Positions 7,047 through 14,631 of a DNA stretch of 35,521 bases are shown piece by piece. Positions within the stretch are counted from its first letter, which is position 1. Every line of letters begins with the position of its first letter. The stretch lies in NCBI GenBank assembly GCA_030148645.1, contig JASBTB010000128.1:1-35521 (forward strand), in the 5' to 3' direction. The stretch is from Demequina sp. GTDB lineage: Bacteria; Actinomycetota; Actinomycetes; Actinomycetales; Demequinaceae. The position numbers and the translations under genes were made by a program. The notes under the pieces were generated by a model, which searched no databases, was not told the origin of the DNA, and saw nothing but the letters and a program-made list of their open reading frames with translations.

Positions 7047-7348
7047 TCACCGTCTCCGGCGTCTGCGTCCCGACCGAGCCAACTCCACAACGCAGGCACC
7101 AGCATCACGGCACCCAGCGTGTAGGAAAAGTCCTCAATCGGTGCGATGGGCACGCGCAGCCCCACGATCTTGGCCTCGTCGTACGCGACCAAGTCGAGCC
7201 CCACGATGACGTTGTCGAACACGGCGGTGAGCACCAGCAGCACTGCGGCTGTCACCAGGAGCGGCCGCGACGGCAGTCGCCGCAGCGTGGGGACGCTCAC
7301 CAGCGCTATCGCGGCAAGGACCGCGACCGAGAGCACCAGGTACGTCAC
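7043..7348 (-). CDS. crtYf: C50 carotenoid epsilon/gamma-cyclase subunit CrtYf
   Basis: A 101-aa membrane protein with three hydrophobic helices and the lycopene-cyclase-domain motif PIAPIEDFSYTLG (67-79), the acidic pair thought to help protonate the substrate. It is the second half of a heterodimeric cyclase, acting with CrtYe to close rings on the C50 chain. Start is GTG at 7348, sharing the GTGA overlap with the crtYe stop; the stop overlaps crtEb. Such overlaps favour equal amounts of the subunits. Ring type (epsilon as in decaprenoxanthin, gamma as in sarcinaxanthin, or beta as in C.p. 450) cannot be read from the sequence by eye. Confidence 0.88.
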   Translation of the reverse strand: MTYLVLSVAVLAAIALVSVPTLRRLPSRPLLVTAAVLLVLTAVFDNVIVGLDLVAYDEAKIVGLRVPIAPIEDFSYTLGAVMLVPALWSWLGRDADAGDGE

Positions 7349-7695
7349 GGTGCGCCCCCTGCGTGGGCGCGGGCGCCTCTCCCGGCCCGAGTGCGCCGCC
7401 TGTCCAGCGCCCGCCACAGCAGTAGAGTCTGGTAGTTCAGCAGGATCAGGAAGAACACCTCCTCGAGCGGCACCTCGGGCGCCAGCTGCACCCCGGTCAT
7501 GTACCCGGCGTCGCCGCGAAAGAAGATGCCGAGGCCCACCCCGGCCAGATCCCACACAAGAAACACGGGGACGCCGATGCCGACAGTGGCGAGGGCTCGT
7601 CGCGGTTGCGCGAACACGGCCACACGGTAGCGCCAGTCCAGGAGGACGAGCCCGCCGATGCTCACCACCAGCGCCGTCAGGTAGGCAACGCTCAC
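7345..7695 (-). CDS. crtYe: C50 carotenoid cyclase subunit CrtYe
   Basis: A 116-aa membrane protein with about three helices and the characteristic PEVPLEEVFFL motif (73-83) of small lycopene-cyclase-domain subunits. It pairs with the adjacent CrtYf subunit; the two short proteins correspond to the two repeats of fused CarR/CrtYB-type cyclases. An Arg/Ala-rich tail of about 18 residues (99-116) follows the last helix. The GTG start at 7695 overlaps the crtI stop by 4 nt. The order crtI-crtYe-crtYf-crtEb is the same as in the Corynebacterium glutamicum decaprenoxanthin operon (known). Confidence 0.88.
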   Translation of the reverse strand: MSVAYLTALVVSIGGLVLLDWRYRVAVFAQPRRALATVGIGVPVFLVWDLAGVGLGIFFRGDAGYMTGVQLAPEVPLEEVFFLILLNYQTLLLWRALDRRRTRAGRGARAHAGGAP

Positions 7696-9383
7696 GGGCG
7701 CTCCGCGGCGGAAGGTGGCCCCGCGTCGCCCGCAGGGGTACGTGAGGAACCGACTGTGCCTGCCCGGCGAGCGATGTCGCCAAGCACGCCGCGGCGTACC
7801 GAACGCGCCAGGAACCCGCGCGGTGCGGGAGTGGGCAGTGGCGACACGGTGGTCGCGCCCAGCAGGCGCTTGGCCACCAACTCTGCGGAGATGAGACAGA
7901 TTGGCATGCCGATTCCCGGCACGGTGGAGGACCCGACGTACATCAGGTTGGCAACCTTGGCGGAGACGTTGCCGGGGCGCAACACCGCCGACTGGCGCAA
8001 CGTGTGTTCCAGTCCGAGCGCGGAGCCGCGCCATGCGCTCAGTTCCGTGGCGAAATCGGCGGGAGCGGTCACGCGGTATACGGTGGTGCGCTCGCGAAGG
8101 TCGGGGATCGATGCCCACGCCGCCACCTGGTCGAGGTAGCGCCAGGCGTAGTTCTCGAGTTGCTCCCGGCTCGCAGGCGTGTCCCCCAACTCCGGGTCCG
8201 CGGGAAACGGCACCAGCATGTACAGGTTCTCGTGACCGTCGGGGGCGGCGTCGGGCTGGGTCGCCGTGACTCGCGACACGTACACCGATGCCGGGAAGGG
8301 CGGCCGGAGTGTGCCGCCCCCCACGATCGCGGAAAAGTTCGCCTCCCAGTCTCGCGAGAAGAACAGACTGTGATGCGCGAGCTCCGGAAGCGCGCCGCGC
8401 ACGCCCGCATACACGAGCAACGCGCTGATCCCCGGCTGACGCTTGGCCCAGCGGCGCTCGGGCTGCCACTGGTGCTGTGGCTCCAGGAGCGCGGTCTCGG
8501 TGTGGTGCATGTCCGCGCCGGAAACCACAACGTCGGCCGCGATCACCTCGCCGCTGGCGATCTGGACGCCCGTGGCCAGGCCGTCGGAGCCCACCAGGAT
8601 GCGGGTGACGTCGGCGCCGGTACGCAGGTGGGCCCCTTCGGCCACCGCCAGAGCCTCGATTGCGCGAATCACCTGGTACATTCCACCGCGCGGGTAGCGC
8701 ACGCCGTCCGTGAGATCCAGATGGCTCATGAGGGAGAACAGCGACGGGGCGCGCGAGGGCGAGGAGCCAAGAAAGACCGCATGGAAGCCGAGGATCTTGC
8801 GCAGCCGATCGTCGCGCACCCGACGCACGATCTTGGCGCCCAGAGGGCGGGTCAGCAGCGAGGCCAACAGGGGCAGGCGGCGCAGCACCGAGGCGTTCGC
8901 CACCCTGTCGACCCGCTCGAACGTCGTGTACAGGAACCGTTCGAGCGCGAGCATGTAGAGGTCCTGAGACTCGCTTGCGTACTGCCTCATCGCGTCACCG
9001 TCACCGGGCGACATCTGGTTGAAACGGGCATAGTTCGCCTCGGGGTCCGCCTCCACGTCGAGGACCTCGCCGGGACCCTCAGCGTCGTCGCCCTCGAAGA
9101 ACACCCGGTAGCGCGGGTCGAGGTCGACGAGGTCGAGTTGCTCATCGCTGGAGGTGCCCATGAGCGCGAAATACTGGTCGAACGCCTCGCGCATGAGGTA
9201 CCACGACGGCCCCGTGTCCCACGTGTAACCCTCATGCTCCCACAGCCCGGCTCGTCCGCCGACCCTGGCGTGGCGTTCCAGAAGGGTCACGTGGGCGCCG
9301 CCCCGGGCCAACAGACCTGCGGTGGCCAGGCCGCCAATACCACCGCCGACGACGACGACGCGGGGCGCGCCGGGCGCGCTCAC
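7692..9383 (-). CDS. crtI: phytoene desaturase
   Basis: A 563-aa FAD-dependent desaturase converting phytoene to lycopene in four steps at the membrane surface. An N-terminal dinucleotide-binding fold is seen (VVVVGGGIGGLATAGLL at about 10-26, then LLERHARVGGRAG). The C-terminal carotenoid-oxidoreductase signature GSSTVPGIGMP occupies about 484-494, followed by AELVAKRLLG. A tail of some 55 residues beyond the signature is Arg/Ala/Pro-rich and slightly long for the family. The GTG at 9383 has GGAGGG 4-5 nt upstream and overlaps the crtB stop (GTGA), fixing the start. Confidence 0.95.
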   Translation of the reverse strand: MSAPGAPRVVVVGGGIGGLATAGLLARGGAHVTLLERHARVGGRAGLWEHEGYTWDTGPSWYLMREAFDQYFALMGTSSDEQLDLVDLDPRYRVFFEGDDAEGPGEVLDVEADPEANYARFNQMSPGDGDAMRQYASESQDLYMLALERFLYTTFERVDRVANASVLRRLPLLASLLTRPLGAKIVRRVRDDRLRKILGFHAVFLGSSPSRAPSLFSLMSHLDLTDGVRYPRGGMYQVIRAIEALAVAEGAHLRTGADVTRILVGSDGLATGVQIASGEVIAADVVVSGADMHHTETALLEPQHQWQPERRWAKRQPGISALLVYAGVRGALPELAHHSLFFSRDWEANFSAIVGGGTLRPPFPASVYVSRVTATQPDAAPDGHENLYMLVPFPADPELGDTPASREQLENYAWRYLDQVAAWASIPDLRERTTVYRVTAPADFATELSAWRGSALGLEHTLRQSAVLRPGNVSAKVANLMYVGSSTVPGIGMPICLISAELVAKRLLGATTVSPLPTPAPRGFLARSVRRGVLGDIARRAGTVGSSRTPAGDAGPPSAAERP

Positions 9384-10288
9384 GCGACCCTCCGGGTGGC
9401 GCGAAGCCACGGGCACGCGTTGCGCACCGCGTACGCAGCCTTCACAGGATTGGCCACCCGAATCCGGGTGGCACACAGCCGCTCGGCTGGGGTGCGTTCG
9501 ATGCGGCGCAGCAGTCCGGAGTAGATGTCGACGGTGGTGGTGACGCCGATGCGCACGCGACGGGGCAGGGCAGGCAGGCATGCCTCGGCCGCGCGAATGT
9601 CGCCGCGACAGTCGTCCACCAGGGCGGCCAGCATCGCGTCGTCGAGCTTCGCGACGTTCACGCCCGGGAAGTACGAACGCCCCAACTCGCCATCGTCCAC
9701 GGCAAGGTCACGCAGAAAATTCACCTTCTGGTATGCAGCGCCGAGGCGGCGCGCGCCCTCGCGCACCGCGGCGGGCATCTCGCGGTGCGCACCGTCAGTA
9801 TGGAGAAAGACTGCCAGGCACATCTCGCCGATCACCTCGGCGGAGCCGTACACGTACCGGTCAAAGCTCGCGTGCGTGTGCTCGGTCATGTCCAGATCCA
9901 TGCGCATCGACGCGAAGAACGGCACGGTGAGATCCCGGCCTATGCCCACCTCGCGGGCGCTCAGCGCGAAGGCGTGAGCCACGAGGTTGGGACTGAACGC
10001 GCGATCCAGGGCAGCGTGGACCTCGCGCTCGAAGCCGTCGAGCATCGCGCGCGCGTCCTCGCCCCGGTACGTGTCCACGATCTCGTCCGCGACGCGCACC
10101 ATCGCGTAGATCGAGCGTATGTGGGTGCGCATGCGGCGGCTCAGTAGTCGGGTACCCGCCCCAAAGGACGTCGAGTACTTCTTCAGCACCGCGGCGGCCG
10201 CAGCCTGGGATGTGGTGTCGTACAGGCTCAGTGAGGAGGCATTGTCGTGGTGTACACGCCCGCCGACTCCCGGCTCTAGGCGCGTCAC
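9380..10288 (-). CDS. crtB: phytoene synthase
   Basis: A 302-aa squalene/phytoene synthase that condenses two geranylgeranyl diphosphates head-to-head to phytoene. Both Mg-binding Asp motifs are present: D68EIVD72 and N190FLRD194xxxD198 within YQKVNFLRDLAVDDGE, followed by GRSYFP. Length is normal. The GTG at 10288 overlaps the crtE stop by 4 nt and is preferred to the much longer open frame, whose extra part runs across crtE in another frame and has no domain sense. Confidence 0.95.
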   Translation of the reverse strand: MTRLEPGVGGRVHHDNASSLSLYDTTSQAAAAAVLKKYSTSFGAGTRLLSRRMRTHIRSIYAMVRVADEIVDTYRGEDARAMLDGFEREVHAALDRAFSPNLVAHAFALSAREVGIGRDLTVPFFASMRMDLDMTEHTHASFDRYVYGSAEVIGEMCLAVFLHTDGAHREMPAAVREGARRLGAAYQKVNFLRDLAVDDGELGRSYFPGVNVAKLDDAMLAALVDDCRGDIRAAEACLPALPRRVRIGVTTTVDIYSGLLRRIERTPAERLCATRIRVANPVKAAYAVRNACPWLRATRRVA

Positions 10289-11367
10289 GACGACCGCTCC
10301 TCGAGCGAATCGATGAGTCCAATGAGGTACCTGGACAGCGGTGCGGCGATCCGTTCGGACGCGATGCGTCGTGCGATACGCGCGTGTTGGCGCGCCACCT
10401 TGCGGGAACGGTCGCGTGCACCGGAATCGACGAGCACCCGGCGCACCGCGTCCGCACCGTCGTCGTCGAGGTCCGCCTTGCCCAGCGCCGAGCGCAGGAC
10501 CTCGCGCCCGGCGTCGTCCGTGGCGTGGAAGCCGAGCCGCAGCAACTCGGTGCGCTTGCCGGCGCGCAGGTCCGACAGTACTGACTTGCCCGTCACGGCG
10601 GGGTCGCCGAACACACCCAGATCGTCGTCCACCAACTGGAACGACAGCCCGAGGGAGGCCCCCAGCCGTTCCAGGTGGCTCACCATCGTGGGGTCGGCAC
10701 CCGCCAACTGTGCGCCTGCCCGCAGCGGCACCACGCAGGAATAGGTGGCCGTCTTGAGTTCCGCGACCAGCAGCGAGTTCGCGTCGGCCGGGTCGATCAG
10801 GTCCCCATACATGTCGAGCAGTTCGCCCGCGATCGTGGTGCGGATAGCCCTCGTGATCAGGTCGAGGCACGCCAGGCGGTGGTGCGCGGGCAGCGGAGCC
10901 CGAGAGATCAGGTCGTAGGCGGAGGACAGTGCGAGATCGCCGCCCAGCAGCGCGGCCGCCAACACGTGGTCGTCTACCTGGGTGGCGCTGAGGCGCGATC
11001 CCGCCAGTTCCGCCCTCCGAGTTCCGGCGATGTTGGGCCGGCCACGGCGCACCTCGTCGTGGTCGAGGACGTCGTCGTGGACCAGCATCGCCAGGTGCAG
11101 CATCTCCATGGCGGCGGCGACCGGAACGATCGCCTCGTCGTCGTGGCCTCCCAGGCCCGCGTACGCTGCGAGCGTGAGGCTGGGACGCAGGTTCTTGCCC
11201 CCGCCGAACTGGTTGCCGAGCGTCTGCCACAGGTTGCGGTAGTCGGGACCGGCCGCGGGGAGCTCGGCCGTGGCGGCGATGATGTGATCGTCGAGCGTCG
11301 TCCGAACGGCATCGAGGCGCGCGCCGATAAAGTCCTGCAGGGCGTCGGTGGTCAGCAGTCCGGTCAT
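10285..11367 (-). CDS. crtE: geranylgeranyl diphosphate synthase
   Basis: A 360-aa polyprenyl synthetase making the C20 precursor for CrtB. It has GGGKNLRP near residue 55, the first Asp-rich motif DDVLD (98-102, followed by HDEVRRGRP) and the second DDDLGVFGD (247-255) followed by GKSVLSDLRAGK. Start chosen is the ATG at 11367 with AGG four bases upstream and a natural N-terminus (MTGLLTTDAL). A GTG at 11412 would add 15 residues but has no ribosome site. First gene of the crt operon. It follows pknB on the same strand after about 90 nt, with no good promoter or terminator visible to me in between, so some read-through from the kinase operon is likely. Confidence 0.92.
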   Translation of the reverse strand: MTGLLTTDALQDFIGARLDAVRTTLDDHIIAATAELPAAGPDYRNLWQTLGNQFGGGKNLRPSLTLAAYAGLGGHDDEAIVPVAAAMEMLHLAMLVHDDVLDHDEVRRGRPNIAGTRRAELAGSRLSATQVDDHVLAAALLGGDLALSSAYDLISRAPLPAHHRLACLDLITRAIRTTIAGELLDMYGDLIDPADANSLLVAELKTATYSCVVPLRAGAQLAGADPTMVSHLERLGASLGLSFQLVDDDLGVFGDPAVTGKSVLSDLRAGKRTELLRLGFHATDDAGREVLRSALGKADLDDDGADAVRRVLVDSGARDRSRKVARQHARIARRIASERIAAPLSRYLIGLIDSLEERSS

Positions 11368-11420
11368 GGTGCCTGGTATGACGCTGGCGGGCGCGCGGCC
11401 ATTCCCGCTCACTTCACGAA

Positions 11421-11464
11421 CGCGGCGCTACGGCCCCCTTGGGAGACCCTCACGCGGCGCTACG
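11421..11464. repeat. 12-bp direct repeat around the pknB stop codon
   Basis: CGCGGCGCTACG occurs at 11421-11432 and at 11453-11464. The second copy contains the pknB stop (minus-strand TAG, 11460-11462). The copies are 32 bp apart, in the pknB-crtE gap. It looks like a small duplication and could mark the junction where the crt operon joined the kinase locus. Confidence 0.7.
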
Positions 11465-13604
11465 AGCCAGCGGTAGCGGAGGGAGTCGGCAATGGTCCGT
11501 CGGAGATCGTGACGTTCACGGACGTGCCCAAAGCCACAGGCGTTCCCGGCGGGATGTCCTGACTGATGATCTGGTCCTTCGGCACCGTCAGGGAGTTTTC
11601 GCGCGACCGGGAGCCCAACGTGAGCCCCACAGACGTGAGTGCCTGATTGGCTTGGGTGGCCGTCCGGCCCCTGAGGTCAGGAACGGCAACGGTGGACGGG
11701 GCCTTGGCGACCTTGATGGTCACGGTGGAACCCTGATCGACCAGGCCCGGCAAGGGACTCTGTTCCACGACGATGCCGGGTTCAACCGACGTAGTCTCCA
11801 CGTCCTGCAGATCGCCGATCAGACCCAGCGCCACCAACTGTTGCTGCGCCTGCGACTCTGTTCCACCCCGCAAGTCCGGCAGCTCGACCTTGCCATCCGA
11901 GATGAACACGGTGACCTCGGTGTCCCGGGGGACCACCTGGCCCGCAGCGGGTTGCGTCTCGGTGACACGGTCTGCCGCGATATCGGGATCCTGTGCCACC
12001 TCGAAGGTGGTGACCACAAGCCCGGCGTCCTCGAGAGCCTTGACCGCGTCCTGACGAGACATGCCGCGCACCTCGGGCACCTCCACCTCGTCCGGGCCGG
12101 TGGAGATGTACACGGTCACCTCGGGATTCGTCACAGGGTCAACCTGCTCGCCTGCGGGCGGATCGGTCCGAATCACACGTCCCGCAGCAATGTCGGGGGA
12201 CATCTCTTCCTGAAAGACGGGTGTGAGTTCTAGCGCCAGGAGGCGCGTCTCCGCGCTCGCCTTCTCGACCCCTTCGAGAATGGGCACCGTGACGAGTGTG
12301 GGGGCGGGTTCCGGTTCTGGTGCGCTCGAACCGAACAGCGAGAACAGGGCGACGATGACCACGATCAGGCCGACCAGCGCCGCCGCCGCGATCCCGATCT
12401 GGATCAGGCGCCGCCGACGGGGGTCCTCCTCGACCACCTCATCGTCCGTGACGATCGTGCCCGTACTTGGTGGGCGCACCGACGGCGGTGGCCCGGGGGG
12501 TCCGCCCATGACCGAGCCCCAAGCGCCCGCGGCGGGCATGACCGCCGTCGCGCCGGTGCCCGGGGCGGACGGGTTGCCAGCGTCCTGACCGGCGTCGGTT
12601 CCAGGGGCCACAGCCCCTGCTCGATGAGCGGTGACGCCGTCGTGACCGCCACCCTGGGCGGCTGCTGCGCCAGCCGCCGCGACTCCCGCGGCCCCCACAC
12701 CCCACGCAGCCGAACCGACCGGTGTTGCTCCGGTGGCGGGCGCAGGAGCGCCACCCATGGCGCGTTGCAGGTCGGCGGAAAACTCCTGGGCGGACGAGTA
12801 GCGAGCGTTGCGGTCCTTTTGCAGCGCCTTGGCGACCACGGCATCGAGTTCGGCGGGAACGTCGGCGGCGAACTGGGAGGGCCGCGGCGCCTCTTCGCGC
12901 ACGTGTTGGTACGCGACCGACACGGGCGAGTCGCCCATGAACGGCGGGCGCCCCGTCAGCAGTTCGAACAGCAGGCAGCCGGTCGAGTACAGGTCGGAGC
13001 GGGCATCGACGTTCTCCCCGCGCGCCTGCTCCGGAGACAGGTATTGGGCGGTGCCGACGACCGCCTGCGTCTGCGTCATCGTCTGCCCCACATCGGCGAG
13101 GGCGCGGGCAATCCCGAAGTCCATGACCTTGATGGCGCCCGTGGGCGTGAGCATGACGTTGGCGGGCTTGATGTCGCGGTGTACCAGACCCGCGTGGTGG
13201 GCGTACTCGAGGCCGGACAACACGCCCTGGGTAATCTCGACGGCCTCGTCGATGGGGGCGGCCACGTCTCCCTTGAGGATGTCGCGGACCGTGTGGCCCT
13301 CGACGTACTCCATGACGATGAAGGGGACGGCCTGAACTGCTCCTTGCGCGTTGCGCCGGTGATCCTCGCCGGTGTCGTACACCGCCACAATGGACGGGTG
13401 GTTGAGCCCCGCCGCAGCTTGCGCCTCACGGCGGAACCGGGTCTGGAAGGAGGGGTCGCGCGCGAGGTCGGCGCGGAGAATCTTGATGGCGACGTTGCGG
13501 CCGAGGCGCGTGTCATAGCCGATATGGACCTCGGCCATTCCGCCGCGTCCGATGAGGTCACCGACCTCGTATCGGCCCGCTAGGAGCTGTGGTTCGTCGT
13601 TCAT
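11460..13604 (-). CDS. pknB: Ser/Thr protein kinase PknB with four PASTA domains
   Basis: A 714-aa receptor kinase. The kinase lobe covers about 12-280: G20-rich loop GRGGMAEV, Lys41, catalytic HRD (Asp144), DFG (Asp162) and an activation loop TMTQTQAVVGT equivalent to the autophosphorylated TQT of mycobacterial PknB. A Gly/Ala/Pro-rich juxtamembrane linker (about 285-395) leads to one membrane helix (about 401-425) and four extracellular PASTA repeats (about 437-503, 504-571, 572-637, 638-706) that bind muropeptides. It controls cell-wall growth and division. Start: the second of two adjacent ATGs is chosen because AAGGA is 5 nt before it but only 2 nt before the first. It is separated from pknA by 55 nt. 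Confidence 0.96.
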   Translation of the reverse strand: MNDEPQLLAGRYEVGDLIGRGGMAEVHIGYDTRLGRNVAIKILRADLARDPSFQTRFRREAQAAAGLNHPSIVAVYDTGEDHRRNAQGAVQAVPFIVMEYVEGHTVRDILKGDVAAPIDEAVEITQGVLSGLEYAHHAGLVHRDIKPANVMLTPTGAIKVMDFGIARALADVGQTMTQTQAVVGTAQYLSPEQARGENVDARSDLYSTGCLLFELLTGRPPFMGDSPVSVAYQHVREEAPRPSQFAADVPAELDAVVAKALQKDRNARYSSAQEFSADLQRAMGGAPAPATGATPVGSAAWGVGAAGVAAAGAAAAQGGGHDGVTAHRAGAVAPGTDAGQDAGNPSAPGTGATAVMPAAGAWGSVMGGPPGPPPSVRPPSTGTIVTDDEVVEEDPRRRRLIQIGIAAAALVGLIVVIVALFSLFGSSAPEPEPAPTLVTVPILEGVEKASAETRLLALELTPVFQEEMSPDIAAGRVIRTDPPAGEQVDPVTNPEVTVYISTGPDEVEVPEVRGMSRQDAVKALEDAGLVVTTFEVAQDPDIAADRVTETQPAAGQVVPRDTEVTVFISDGKVELPDLRGGTESQAQQQLVALGLIGDLQDVETTSVEPGIVVEQSPLPGLVDQGSTVTIKVAKAPSTVAVPDLRGRTATQANQALTSVGLTLGSRSRENSLTVPKDQIISQDIPPGTPVALGTSVNVTISDGPLPTPSATAGS

Positions 13605-13659
13605 CATGTTCCTTGCCTGTAGCCCGAGGGCACGTCATCTAGCGCCTATTGTGGCATTG

Positions 13660-14631
13660 TCACGAAGTATGGCGTTTCGACGGCGCGTCGGGGCGGGGTC
13701 GGTAGCGGGCCGGAGCGATAGACGGCGGCATCACCCGCGAAGGCGCGCGGCCAACTCTTTGAGGGGAAATGGTTTCGGGTGCGCCGTGCTCGTGAGCGAC
13801 GCCGTCGGCCTTGCTTGACAGGCGCAACTGCTGAAGGATCCCCGCGAGTTCGAGGGCCGTGCGCGGCCTGCGCCTGGGGTTCTTCTCCAGCAGATCCATG
13901 ATGAGGGCCGCCAGTGCGGGGGAGACCGTGGTCGGCAGGGGCGGCACCGCCTCATTGACCTGCGCGATGGCGATGTCCACGGGCGACGATGCGGTGAAGG
14001 GCCGTTTACCCACCACGGCTTCGTACGCGATGATTCCGAGCGCATAGAGGTCCGATGCGGGCGTCGCCGGCTTGCCCAGAGCGAGTTCGGGTGCGAGGTA
14101 CTGTGCGGTGCCCATCACCATGCCGGTCGCGGTCAGGGTGGTCTGGTCGTGGCTGCGGGACACGCCGAAGTCCGTGATCTTGACATGGTCCTCGCCCTCG
14201 ATCAGCAGGTTGCCGGGCTTGATGTCCCGGTGCATGACGTGTGCCTGGTGTGCCACGTGAAGACCCTCGCACGTGCCGATCATCATGCGCACCAGCCGGT
14301 TCTCGTCCACGGTCAGTTCGCGCTCGAGCACGGTGGACAGCGGCTCGCCTTCCACGAGTTCCATGACCAGATAGGCGCTGCCCGCCTGGTCACCGTAGTC
14401 GAAGACCTGGGCGATGTTGGGGTGCATCAATCCGGCGGCGTTCTTGGCCTCGTTGCGGAATCGCTTGAGGAAGGTCTCGTTGCTCTGTGCCTCCTCCTTC
14501 AACACCTTGATGGCCACGGGTCGGTCGAGTTCGCTGTCCAGGCCACGCCACACTTCGCCCATGCCGCCCACGGCAAGCAGGGAGCGCAACACGTAGCGGC
14601 CACCCAGCGTCGTCCCCGATTGCATGGGCAT
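13660..14631 (-). CDS. pknA: Ser/Thr protein kinase PknA-like
   Basis: A 323-aa kinase of the PknA position in the conserved locus. Kinase landmarks: glycine loop LAVGGMGEVW (19-28), Lys42, HRDIKPGN (Asp136), DFG (Asp154), GTAQYLAPE (174-182). Unlike mycobacterial PknA, the roughly 50 residues after the kinase domain are basic and Pro-rich with no membrane helix, so this copy is predicted to be cytosolic. It probably phosphorylates division and wall-synthesis proteins together with PknB. The ATG at 14631 overlaps the pbpA stop by one base and has a G-run 5 nt upstream; GTG at 14634 is an alternative. Confidence 0.93.
   Translation of the reverse strand: MPMQSGTTLGGRYVLRSLLAVGGMGEVWRGLDSELDRPVAIKVLKEEAQSNETFLKRFRNEAKNAAGLMHPNIAQVFDYGDQAGSAYLVMELVEGEPLSTVLERELTVDENRLVRMMIGTCEGLHVAHQAHVMHRDIKPGNLLIEGEDHVKITDFGVSRSHDQTTLTATGMVMGTAQYLAPELALGKPATPASDLYALGIIAYEAVVGKRPFTASSPVDIAIAQVNEAVPPLPTTVSPALAALIMDLLEKNPRRRPRTALELAGILQQLRLSSKADGVAHEHGAPETISPQRVGRAPSRVMPPSIAPARYRPRPDAPSKRHTS

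Noticed and set aside
12624-13583. 319-codon plus-strand frame opposite pknB
   Set aside because: It lies across the conserved kinase domain of pknB and shows only shadow composition.
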